A stretch of 64,000 nt of DNA from assembly GCA_030526425.1 (NCBI GenBank), contig JAUNCT010000001.1, positions 62,001 to 126,000 of the forward strand, in the 5' to 3' direction. This stretch comes from Clostridia bacterium (GTDB taxonomy: Bacteria; Bacillota; Clostridia; Christensenellales; CAG-138). The position numbers were made by a program, and so were the translations under genes. Positions 1 through 7,046 of this stretch are shown here, in pieces. Within the stretch, counting starts at the first letter, position 1. Each line of letters starts with the position of its first letter. The notes beneath the pieces were generated by a model that saw only the letters and a list, made by a program, of their open reading frames with translations, made no database searches and was not told where the DNA came from.

Positions 1-967
1 GTTTGGGTGCTGCTCCGGTCAGATCCGTCAGGATCCCGGCGCAGGCGTTTTCGAGGGTCGCCTGCGCTTCCGGACCGACCCCGCGTGCGCACGGCCGGTC
101 GCCGACGGGGATCACGGTCAGACGGACGCCGGTCCGCTCGGCGGCGCGGAAGAGGGTTTCGAAGCGGTCGTGCATGAAATCGAGCCCCTCTGCGGTGTCG
201 GAACGGTACTCCGTCAGGATCTCGGCGGATTCCGCAATGGTGTTGACCGAGGTGCCGCCGGAAATCGTTCCCACGTTGAAGGTCGTTTTCCCCGGGAGCT
301 CCGGGGGCAATTCCGTGCGGTAGATCTCCGAAACGAGGGCAGCGATCCGTGCGATGGCGTTTTCATTGCCGAACGCGGTGTAGGAATGTCCTCCTGCCGT
401 TTGGACGCAAACGCGGAAACGGGCGGAACCGACACAGGTCGTGACCATTTCTTCCGGAATGCCGTGATCGAAGGAAAGAAAGCGGCGGATGCGGTTTCCG
501 TATGCGCGGAACAGCGCGCGGGTGCCGCGCAGGTTGCCGAGTCCCTCTTCCCCGCTGTTGAACACGATCAGCAATCCGTTCTCCGGGGTGATGTCCCGTT
601 CCGCGAGATACTTGGCGCACAGCATCAGCTGAACGACGCAGACGGTGTCGTCGCCGATGCCGGGGCAATACATGCGGTCTTCCGTTTCGGTGATGCACAT
701 GGGTTCCGTATCGGGAAACACCGTGTCCGTATGCGCGACGATTGCGGAAAGCGCATTTCCGTTTTCCGCGTTCAGCGGAAGGATCACATTATCCGCCTCA
801 TCGGTATATGCGGCGCCGAGTCCCCATGCTTTCAGCGTCTTCAAAATGTATGCGGCGCGCGCTCCTTCCTTGCCGCTCGGCGCGGGGATGGCGCACAAAT
901 CAGCGAGCAGGCGCCGCTGCAAGGCGGCGTTTTCCGCAAGAAAGCCGCGGATATCGTTTTCGTTCAT
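1..967 (-). CDS. M20-family metallopeptidase, truncated by the window edge
   Basis: The reading frame starts at ATG 967 behind AGAAAGGA and leaves the window still open, so about 322 residues are visible and the C-terminus is missing. It shows the M20 di-zinc signature in order: AHTDT with His79 and Asp81, GIGDD with the bridging Asp near 106, and SGEEG with the catalytic/ligand Glu pair 140-141. The later QTAGGHSY stretch fits the start of the lid domain. M20 enzymes are cytosolic aminopeptidases, dipeptidases or deacylases; the overall look is closest to PepT/PepD-like peptidases, but the substrate cannot be read from the sequence. It lies downstream of the transporter operon at 1053-5633, separated by a terminator, and has its own promoter, so it is probably a separate transcription unit. 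Confidence 0.85.
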   Translation of the reverse strand, partial: MNENDIRGFLAENAALQRRLLADLCAIPAPSGKEGARAAYILKTLKAWGLGAAYTDEADNVILPLNAENGNALSAIVAHTDTVFPDTEPMCITETEDRMYCPGIGDDTVCVVQLMLCAKYLAERDITPENGLLIVFNSGEEGLGNLRGTRALFRAYGNRIRRFLSFDHGIPEEMVTTCVGSARFRVCVQTAGGHSYTAFGNENAIARIAALVSEIYRTELPPELPGKTTFNVGTISGGTSVNTIAESAEILTEYRSDTAEGLDFMHDRFETLFRAAERTGVRLTVIPVGDRPCARGVGPEAQATLENACAGILTDLTGAAPK

Positions 968-991
968 GGCGTTCGTTCCTTTCTTCCGAAA

Positions 992-1020
992 AGTATACGC
1001 TCTTTTGCGATTTGCGACAA
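992..1020 (-). promoter_or_regulatory. promoter of the M20 peptidase gene
   Basis: On the minus strand TTGTCG (1015-1020) and TATACT (992-997) are 17 bp apart, about 25 bp upstream of the ATG at 967. Confidence 0.6.
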
Positions 1021-1022
1021 TG

Positions 1023-1048
1023 AAAAAGACCGCCGTGCGGCGGTCTTT
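1023..1048 (-). terminator. intrinsic terminator of the transporter operon
   Basis: An 11-bp perfect stem (AAAGACCGCCG and its complement) with a 2-nt loop is followed on the minus strand by TTTTTC. It begins directly after the stop codon of the Nudix-NTPase gene. Confidence 0.85.
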
Positions 1049-1052
1049 CCGT

Positions 1053-2012
1053 TCATTTGCCGAGTGCCCGGACAACGGGGCGGAGCTGTTCGTACAGCGC
1101 GTCCCGGTTTTCTTCCGTCAGGTCGTATACGGCGACCCGGGGCATTGCGCGGAGCTCGTTGAGAAACGGGATGTCGTAACGGGATTTGATGGTGCCGAGC
1201 ACCGGGATATCGCCCGAAAAGGCATTGCGGACGGCGGATTTGAATGTTTCCGCATTGCGTTCCATGAAGCCGAGCTCGTCCATGACGATGATCCCGCCGG
1301 GGCGTGCGGCTTCGACAAGGGTTGCTCCCGTGGTGTTGAAAACCTCTTCCGCAACGAGGTGATGCACGGTATCGCAACGACCGATGCGGTTTTGCTCCGT
1401 TTGCACGCGGTCGCTTTCGGCAAGATCCGCAGGGTACAGGTGGATATCGTGATAACCCGCCGCGTCCGGTGGAGTGCTTTTGGTGAAATAGCCATACCGG
1501 GGCAGATCGGTTTCCGCAAGCAAGCGCTTTAACAAGGTCGTTTTGCCGGTATGACGCTCGGCACAGATTAAAATGTGCTTCGGTTCCGGCGCGTTCTTTC
1601 GTGCATTCAAAAAGGACACTGAGGAAAGAAACGCGTCGCGGTCGGGTGCAAAGCCGATGCGCACTGCTGCGTCTTCCTCGGGGACCCATTCCACTGCCGG
1701 GACTTCGGCGGTTTGGGGCGGAACGGGACCTTCCGGACTTTCCGCAATGAAAAAGTAAACATTGCGGTCGCTCTCGCCGTTCGCATCGGGGGAAACTGAG
1801 ACGAATGCGGTGTTTACGCGGACCCGGACGCCGGTTTCTTCAAAGGTCTCCCGTTCCGCACACTGCGCCGGCGATTCGCCCTTTTCCCAGTGCCCCTTCG
1901 GGAAGGACCACCCTTTCCGGCTTTGCACCATCAGAACGAATCGTTGCCCGTTCCGTTCCGCAAAGGCGATCGCCCCGTAGGAGTCGTTGTAACGGTCGTG
2001 CTTGGGGGTCAT
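1053..2012 (-). CDS. Nudix hydrolase fused to a THEP1-like NTPase domain
   Basis: This 319-residue protein has two catalytic domains. Residues about 8-130 form a Nudix domain with a complete Nudix box (G-x5-E-x7-REXXEEXGX, from GHWEKGE to EETGV), which hydrolyses nucleoside diphosphates linked to X. Residues about 143-319 match the THEP1/DUF265 nucleoside-triphosphatase family: a P-loop ending TGKTT, a Walker B-like IIVMDELGFME, and a LTEENRD element near the end. The P-loop reads AERHTGKT, so the usual first glycine of GxxxxGKT is alanine. The ATG overlaps the stop of the upstream binding-protein gene (ATGA), so the two are translationally coupled. It is the last gene of the FecCD-type operon. 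Its substrate and its link to transport are unknown; I know the separate families but not a characterised fusion. Confidence 0.8.
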   Translation of the reverse strand: MTPKHDRYNDSYGAIAFAERNGQRFVLMVQSRKGWSFPKGHWEKGESPAQCAERETFEETGVRVRVNTAFVSVSPDANGESDRNVYFFIAESPEGPVPPQTAEVPAVEWVPEEDAAVRIGFAPDRDAFLSSVSFLNARKNAPEPKHILICAERHTGKTTLLKRLLAETDLPRYGYFTKSTPPDAAGYHDIHLYPADLAESDRVQTEQNRIGRCDTVHHLVAEEVFNTTGATLVEAARPGGIIVMDELGFMERNAETFKSAVRNAFSGDIPVLGTIKSRYDIPFLNELRAMPRVAVYDLTEENRDALYEQLRPVVRALGK

Positions 2013-3064
2013 GCGGCTTTCTCCGCAACGGGGAGACTGCGTGCCGTCAGCTCCGCGAATTCCGCTTCGGTGAGATCGTGCTCATAGAAAAGCGCGAAAT
2101 AACGGTGCACTTCCGTGAACAGATCGTAGTCGACGGTCTCCGGATAGAGGAGCGTGCCGAGCCACAGGACGCCGAGCAGACGCTGAACGCTCGGCGGGAA
2201 GCCCATCCAGTTGTAGGGACCGTTCGGAACTTCATAGCAGAAACCGTTCCGCACGGCGGTCAGTTCGGTAATGACGGGATCGCCGAGGATCTGTTCATAG
2301 GCGCCGGGGGCGACGAGCAGGACCGCGGGATCCCACAGCAACAACTGTTCGGGGCTGACTTCATTGCCCGTGCCTTTGCCGGAGGGGGATTCGACCACCG
2401 CGAGGTTGTCTGCCATCATATCGAGGAGCTCCGCATGATAGGAACCCTTTGCGATGACGTTCTGACCGATGCCGGTCAGGTACAGCACGCTGACCTTTTC
2501 AGTCTTCGAGCCGAGGTCGAGCGCGCGGGCGTAGATCTCATCGCAATAGGCTGCAAGGGTCTCCGCCTTTTCCGTTCTTCCGGTCAGGTCGCCGAGCATG
2601 CGGTAGGTGTCGCCCATCGTGGCGGTGTATGCGTCGATATGCACGAAGGGGATGCCGGTCTGTTCGGTGAGATTGTCCATATCCTCTCGGATGGACTTCT
2701 TCGGCTCACCGATATCGATGACGATCTCCGCACCGCTTGCGAGCAGGCTTTCCGGGTTCAAGTCGCCCTTGCCGCCGTACAGCTGACCGAGCTGCGGCAG
2801 GGAGAGGTAACGTTCGGGGATGAAGCGGGTGGCTTCCTTCGTCCAATCGCTTGCGGTGCCGACGAACAGATCCGCGCACAGCGGGAACAGAACGATCTGC
2901 GCGAGCGGTCCGGAGACGGCGACCTTGGTGATGGTTTCGGGAATCTCAACGGCGCGACCGCAGGAATCCGTGAAGGTGCGCGTTGCCGTTTCCGCGGCAA
3001 AGCACGGTGCGGCAAACGACAGCGAAATCATCAGTGCGATGAGAAACGACAGTGTCTTTTTCAT
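2009..3064 (-). CDS. ABC transporter substrate-binding protein, iron/cobalamin-complex type
   Basis: The 351-residue protein has a Sec signal peptide (positive start, hydrophobic core, likely cut after the FAA near residue 24) and no clear lipobox, although a Cys lies at position 21. The mature part resembles the helical-backbone TroA/BtuF/FepB class: DSCGRAVEIPE at the start, a long middle helix, and a C-terminal YNWMGFPPSVQRLLG block typical of iron-complex binding proteins. It would capture a metal chelate, corrinoid or oxyanion outside the cell and pass it to the FecCD permease encoded at 4587-5633. The RBS AAGGAGA lies in the gap after the methyltransferase gene. Ligand identity is not readable. 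Confidence 0.82.
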   Translation of the reverse strand: MKKTLSFLIALMISLSFAAPCFAAETATRTFTDSCGRAVEIPETITKVAVSGPLAQIVLFPLCADLFVGTASDWTKEATRFIPERYLSLPQLGQLYGGKGDLNPESLLASGAEIVIDIGEPKKSIREDMDNLTEQTGIPFVHIDAYTATMGDTYRMLGDLTGRTEKAETLAAYCDEIYARALDLGSKTEKVSVLYLTGIGQNVIAKGSYHAELLDMMADNLAVVESPSGKGTGNEVSPEQLLLWDPAVLLVAPGAYEQILGDPVITELTAVRNGFCYEVPNGPYNWMGFPPSVQRLLGVLWLGTLLYPETVDYDLFTEVHRYFALFYEHDLTEAEFAELTARSLPVAEKAA

Positions 3065-3076
3065 AACGGTTCTCCT

Positions 3077-3817
3077 TTATGGAAATGATATTTCGGACGG
3101 GATGTCTTTCCCGTGGAAAACGATGAGCCCAAGCCTGCGTTGATGCGGCAGGTACAGGGGATATCGCGGGTCGTCCGAAGGGACGACCCTGCTGTTCAGA
3201 AATTCGTCGGTGTAAACGGAAGGATCGCCGTCTTTGCCGTAGATGGTGAAGAACAGCCGCGCGTCTTCCGTGTCTTTCAAAGGTTGCCCGGCTTCCACGG
3301 CAAACCGGTGCGCCGTGAAGGGGATCCCGAGCGCGGTCAGGGCTTCCGTACACAGCAGGAAGGATTCACTGCCGATCGGATGGACTCCCTTGGAAAAACG
3401 GTGTTCCGTGTAATCCTTTTTGATCCAGATCACGGTGCGCACACCGAGGCGTTTTGCAAGCTGCAGGATCTCGCCCGTGCGGCCGAAGGCACAGCAAACG
3501 AGCACATCGGCACAGGTCGGCGGCGTATAGGAGAATACATCTCCTTCGGATACGGTGATGTTCGGAACCGACCTCCGGCGGATATCTTCGGAAAGCTCCG
3601 CAAGCGCGCGGCGGTCGGTATCCACCGCATACACTTGCTTTACATGCGGCGCAATGGCGAGGCTCAGCCCGCCGAGACCGCAACCGGCGTCGAGAACGGT
3701 GTCCGCGGGGTTCAGAAAGGGAAGCACTTCCGCGGCGATCGATTCCTGGAAGCGGGTGACTTCGAGCGCGGCGCGGTACAGGCGGACGGAGTCCGCGTTC
3801 CAAACGAATCCCTTCAT
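3077..3817 (-). CDS. class I SAM-dependent methyltransferase
   Basis: The 246-residue protein has a SAM-binding motif I, VLDAGCGLGG, at residues 41-50, followed by the VYAVDTD acidic-loop strand expected of motif II. It is cytosolic, with no signal or membrane segment. It sits between the ATPase gene (4-nt ATGA overlap at 3814-3817) and the binding-protein gene, so it is made together with the transporter. Methyltransferases recur beside FecCD-type importers in anaerobes. A role in modifying the imported chelate or a metallophore precursor is an inference; the substrate cannot be told from the sequence. Confidence 0.8.
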   Translation of the reverse strand: MKGFVWNADSVRLYRAALEVTRFQESIAAEVLPFLNPADTVLDAGCGLGGLSLAIAPHVKQVYAVDTDRRALAELSEDIRRRSVPNITVSEGDVFSYTPPTCADVLVCCAFGRTGEILQLAKRLGVRTVIWIKKDYTEHRFSKGVHPIGSESFLLCTEALTALGIPFTAHRFAVEAGQPLKDTEDARLFFTIYGKDGDPSVYTDEFLNSRVVPSDDPRYPLYLPHQRRLGLIVFHGKDIPSEISFP

Positions 3818-4590
3818 CTTCCCGTCCCTTTCACGCGGATGACGGCGCCGTCGCCGAGGTCGACGACCTCGGTTTCGATGCGGTAGATGGCGCGCATCAG
3901 TTCGGGCGTCAGGGTCTCGGCGCTCGGACCGTCCGCAAGGACGGTGCCGCCGGAAAGCGCAAGGATGCGGTCCGCAAAGGTCAGTGCAAGCTGCGGGTCG
4001 TGGGTGGAGAGCAGCACGGCGTACCCTTGCCCGGAAAGTTCTTTGACGCGCTCGAGCACGCGGTAGCGGTTGCCGAAATCGAGCCCGGAGGTCGGTTCAT
4101 CCATGACGAGGATGCGCGCATTCTGCGCGATCGCGCGGGCGATGAGAACGAGCTGCTGTTCACCGCCGGAGAGATCGCCGTAGTTCCGGTCGGCGAGAAA
4201 GCCGATGCCGAGTTTTTCGAGGGCGTCCATCGCGCTTTGCCGTTCGGCTTTGCCCGGGCGGTCGAATGCGCGGCGTTGCCCCATGATGCCCATGAGCACC
4301 GTGTCGAGCACCGCATAGTTGAATGCGGGGCGGTGGAGTTGGGGGATGTAAGCGATGCGCTTTGCCATCTCCCGCGGGGGGATGCCGCCGATGTCCTCGT
4401 TCCCGAGCGTGATACTGCCCCGGTATCCCGGAAGATGCCCGAGAATGCAGCGGAACAGGGTCGTCTTTCCGGTCCCGTTCGGTCCGAGAACGGAAAGCAG
4501 TTCTCCGGGGGCGAGACGGAAGGAAATGTCCTTCAAAACGGGGGTGTCCTTGCGGTAAGCAAAGGCCAGATGCCGGACGGAAAGGTTCAT
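3814..4590 (-). CDS. ABC transporter ATP-binding protein, FecE/BtuD type
   Basis: The start is the ATG at 4590, preceded by AAAGGAGG and overlapping the permease stop (ATGA), giving 258 residues. It has Walker A GPNGTGKTT near residues 36-44, the Q-loop region, the signature LSGGEQQ, Walker B ILVMDEPTSGLD and the switch His in LLSTHD. The length and sequence fit the FecE/BtuD/HmuV group that energises FecCD permeases. It would act as a dimer on the cytoplasmic face of the permease. Confidence 0.92.
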   Translation of the reverse strand: MNLSVRHLAFAYRKDTPVLKDISFRLAPGELLSVLGPNGTGKTTLFRCILGHLPGYRGSITLGNEDIGGIPPREMAKRIAYIPQLHRPAFNYAVLDTVLMGIMGQRRAFDRPGKAERQSAMDALEKLGIGFLADRNYGDLSGGEQQLVLIARAIAQNARILVMDEPTSGLDFGNRYRVLERVKELSGQGYAVLLSTHDPQLALTFADRILALSGGTVLADGPSAETLTPELMRAIYRIETEVVDLGDGAVIRVKGTGR

Positions 4591-5633
4591 CGTCCGTCCT
4601 CCTTTCTTGTCATGAGGTAAAGGAAGAACGGCGCGCCGATGAACGCGGTCAAAATACCGATGGGGATCTCCGTGGTGAGAAGGTTTCGCGAGATGTCGTC
4701 GGTGATCAGAAGGAACAAAGCACCGAAGACGCAGGAAACGGGAAGCAGGCCGCGGAAGTCGTTCCCCGCGAGCTTGCGCGACAGGTGCGGCACGACGAGA
4801 CCGACCCAGCCGATCATACCCGAAACGGAAACGCTCGCGGCGATCAGCAGCGTGGCGGACAGGACCGTAACGAGGCGCAGGCGTTCGGTGCGGATGCCCA
4901 TGGTGCGCGCTTCGTCTTCGGGAAGGGTCAGGTAATTGACACGCCACATGAGAAGAACGAGCGGAATCAGACCGAGCGCCATCGGGAGCAGGGCGAACAG
5001 CAGGTCGCTTTTGCGGACGCCGGAAAGGCTGCCCATCATCCAGTAGGTGATGGCGGGCAACTGGTTGTTCGGGTCGGCAACGAGTTTGATGTATGAGGTC
5101 CCCGCCGAAAAGAGCGAGTTCACCATGATGCCGGCGAGGATGATCGTGAGGAGGCGGTTGCCGCGCGCCGCGGTACCGATGAGGTAAACGAGCGCAACGG
5201 AAGCAAGGCTCGCGACGAAGGCAAAGCCCGTGACGCCCGCTTTCGGCATGTTCAGAAGGATCGCGAGCGCCGCGCCGAAACAAGCGCCGCCCGAGGCGCC
5301 GAGAATATCGGGTGATGCCATGGGGTTGCGGAAAACGCTTTGGAACGTGGCGCCTGCGGCGGAGAGCGCCGCACCGACGGCACAGGCCGTGAGAATCCGC
5401 GGCAGGCGGATGTTCATGACGACCGTGCGGACATTGGCTTCCACGACCGGAGAGGGTTCCTTACCGAACAAACTCAGAAAAGAATCGCCGAGAACGGTGA
5501 GCACTTCTTTGACGGATACCGCATATCTGCCGAGAGCAAAAGAAACGACGAACGCTGCGACCAGCAGCGCGCTCAGTACCCAAAGAGCACGGCGCGCCCG
5601 ACGGCGTTCGCTCGTTTCGAGAGAAGGTTGCAT
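4587..5633 (-). CDS. FecCD-family ABC permease for metal chelates
   Basis: The 348-residue integral membrane protein starts at ATG 5633, with GAAAGGA 12 nt upstream; longer in-frame starts reach into the promoter and are rejected. It shows about nine to ten membrane helices and the family block NPMASPDILGASGGA, equivalent to the NPLA-P--LG---GA signature of BtuC/FhuB/FecD. It is the first gene of an operon with an ATPase, a methyltransferase, a binding protein and a Nudix-NTPase. The likely substrate is a ferric siderophore, haem, corrinoid or similar complex. Confidence 0.9.
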   Translation of the reverse strand: MQPSLETSERRRARRALWVLSALLVAAFVVSFALGRYAVSVKEVLTVLGDSFLSLFGKEPSPVVEANVRTVVMNIRLPRILTACAVGAALSAAGATFQSVFRNPMASPDILGASGGACFGAALAILLNMPKAGVTGFAFVASLASVALVYLIGTAARGNRLLTIILAGIMVNSLFSAGTSYIKLVADPNNQLPAITYWMMGSLSGVRKSDLLFALLPMALGLIPLVLLMWRVNYLTLPEDEARTMGIRTERLRLVTVLSATLLIAASVSVSGMIGWVGLVVPHLSRKLAGNDFRGLLPVSCVFGALFLLITDDISRNLLTTEIPIGILTAFIGAPFFLYLMTRKEDGR

Positions 5634-5661
5634 AAGATCGGGGTTCCTTTCGGGATACCGG

Positions 5662-5691
5662 ACCGGATCCGGTTTGATAAGATAAAGTATA
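5662..5691 (-). promoter_or_regulatory. promoter -10 and 12-bp palindrome ahead of the FecCD operon
   Basis: On the minus strand TATACT lies at 5686-5691, with no good -35. Immediately downstream, in the predicted 5' end of the mRNA, is the perfect palindrome ACCGGATCCGGT (5662-5673). Such a site just after the start of transcription is a reasonable operator for a metal-responsive repressor, but no known consensus (such as Fur) was recognised. Confidence 0.4.
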
Positions 5692-5757
5692 CCGATATTC
5701 TGAAAAAAGAACAGCGAAAAGTTTTTGTTATCGGAAAAACCGTCGGATGATCGCAAT

Positions 5758-5787
5758 GAAAAAGCCCGGTCTTTCAACAGACCGGGC
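5758..5787 (-). terminator. intrinsic terminator of the PfkB kinase gene
   Basis: A 9-bp stem GCCCGGTCT/AGACCGGGC (5764-5787) with a 6-nt loop is followed by TTTTTC on the minus strand. Confidence 0.85.
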
Positions 5788-5818
5788 GGTGCGGCTTCGG
5801 AAAAGCCGTTTTGTGTGT

Positions 5819-6805
5819 TTACAGACCGAAATCCGGTACCGGTCCGCGCAGGACCGTTGCATTCCGGATGGGGTCTCCGTTTTCGTCGAGCGGGATGCCG
5901 AATTCTTCCGGGAGAAAGCGCGGACAAACGTTCTCACCCGTGCAGATGACGGCGGAAGCCATCCGGGAACCGATGGCGCAGGCTTCCGCCAGCGTTTTGC
6001 CGTAGGTCAGACCGATGGAGATGCCGGCGATGAACGCATCGCCCGCACCGGTCGTATCCTTGACGACGACGGGGATCGCCGGGCAGAGACCGGAAGCGCC
6101 GCCGAGCTCCGTATAGACGGCGCCGTCGCCGCCGAGGGTCACGACCATCCGCGGGATCTGCGCCATGCGCGCCTTTTCCTCGAGCACGGGAACGAACTCT
6201 TCCGGGGTGAGGTTGCTGTAATCCTCGCTGAAGAGGATGCCCGCTTCCTGCCGGTTGCAGACGAAGCAGTCGAGCAACTGGAGAAAATCGCGGCGTTTCA
6301 GGGCGATGCTCATATTCGAGACCGCCGCATAGACGGGGATCCGGTATTTGTCGGCGTATTTGAAGATGCGCTTGACGATATCCTTTTCCATATCGATCTC
6401 GAGGACGATGCTGTCCGCCTTGGAGAAGATCTCGTCTCCGCGCCGGTCGAGGATATCCGCCACCGGGGCAAGGTCCGGCCGCTGGGAGATCGCCGCGATC
6501 ACATCACCCGAGTTGTCGAAGATCGCGAGCCAGGTGCCCATGCCGTTCGGACGCGCTTCCATGAAATCCGTGTTGACCTTATGCTTTTTCAGCTTCTGCA
6601 CGACCGCCATCGCGGCGCCGCTTTGGTCGACAAGGCTCACAAAGGTCGGGCGCAGCTCCACGTTTGCGATATCCTCCACGATGTTGCGGCTCACGCCGCC
6701 GTGGACCTCTTCCACCCTGCCGGCGTTGCGTCCCGCGGGGATATACGTATCGAACGGATACCCCTTGATATCCACAAAGACCGCGCCGAAAACCACGATG
6801 CCCAT
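5819..6805 (-). CDS. PfkB/ribokinase-family carbohydrate or nucleoside kinase
   Basis: The 328-residue protein carries the PfkB C-terminal signature DTTGAGDAF at residues 250-258; Asp256 is the expected catalytic base. The N-terminal half has the family's glycine-rich GGVSRN region. These enzymes phosphorylate sugars or ribosyl compounds with ATP. The N-terminal part is reminiscent of pseudouridine kinase/ribokinase members, but no pseudouridine glycosidase lies beside it, so the substrate is left open. The ATG has GGGAGGAAAG upstream. It is monocistronic, divergent from lysA, with its own promoter and terminator. Confidence 0.82.
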   Translation of the reverse strand: MGIVVFGAVFVDIKGYPFDTYIPAGRNAGRVEEVHGGVSRNIVEDIANVELRPTFVSLVDQSGAAMAVVQKLKKHKVNTDFMEARPNGMGTWLAIFDNSGDVIAAISQRPDLAPVADILDRRGDEIFSKADSIVLEIDMEKDIVKRIFKYADKYRIPVYAAVSNMSIALKRRDFLQLLDCFVCNRQEAGILFSEDYSNLTPEEFVPVLEEKARMAQIPRMVVTLGGDGAVYTELGGASGLCPAIPVVVKDTTGAGDAFIAGISIGLTYGKTLAEACAIGSRMASAVICTGENVCPRFLPEEFGIPLDENGDPIRNATVLRGPVPDFGL

Positions 6806-6842
6806 TGTTCTTTCCTCCCCCGAAGATGTAGTTCTTGTTTTC

Positions 6843-6872
6843 AGTTTATTCCATTCCGCCGGTGTTTTTCAA
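6843..6872 (-). promoter_or_regulatory. promoter of the PfkB kinase gene
   Basis: TTGAAA (6867-6872) and TAAACT (6843-6848) are 18 bp apart on the minus strand, about 38 bp upstream of the start codon. Confidence 0.6.
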
Positions 6873-6902
6873 CCGTATCATGCCCGCGTTCCGGGTCGGG
6901 AT

Positions 6903-6922
6903 TGCGGTAAATATTTACCGCA
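6903..6922. promoter_or_regulatory. 20-bp perfect palindrome between divergent promoters
   Basis: TGCGGTAAATATTTACCGCA is a perfect 20-bp inverted repeat with no spacer. It sits 30 bp from the -35 of the kinase promoter and 33 bp from the -35 of the lysA promoter, almost exactly midway. It has no T-run, so a protein-binding operator is more likely than a terminator. The regulator is not encoded next to it. Confidence 0.6.
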
Positions 6923-6955
6923 GAAGACAGAAAGGGTAAAACGGAGAATTATTTC

Positions 6956-6984
6956 TTGCAATCGACCGTTAAATCGTATATTAT
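6956..6984 (+). promoter_or_regulatory. promoter of lysA
   Basis: TTGCAA (6956-6961) and TATTAT (6979-6984) are 17 bp apart. A stem-loop, AAGCCGCA/TGCGGCTT (6995-7018), follows at the 5' end of the predicted transcript, before the RBS. Confidence 0.65.
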
Positions 6985-7046
6985 ATTTATCGACAAGCCG
7001 CATGAATCCGTGCGGCTTATATTATCGAATGGAAACGGAGCATACA

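Noticed and set aside
6348..7046. Long N-terminal extension of LysA
   Set aside because: It reads antisense through the kinase gene and past the lysA promoter; LysA homologs begin near the chosen Met.
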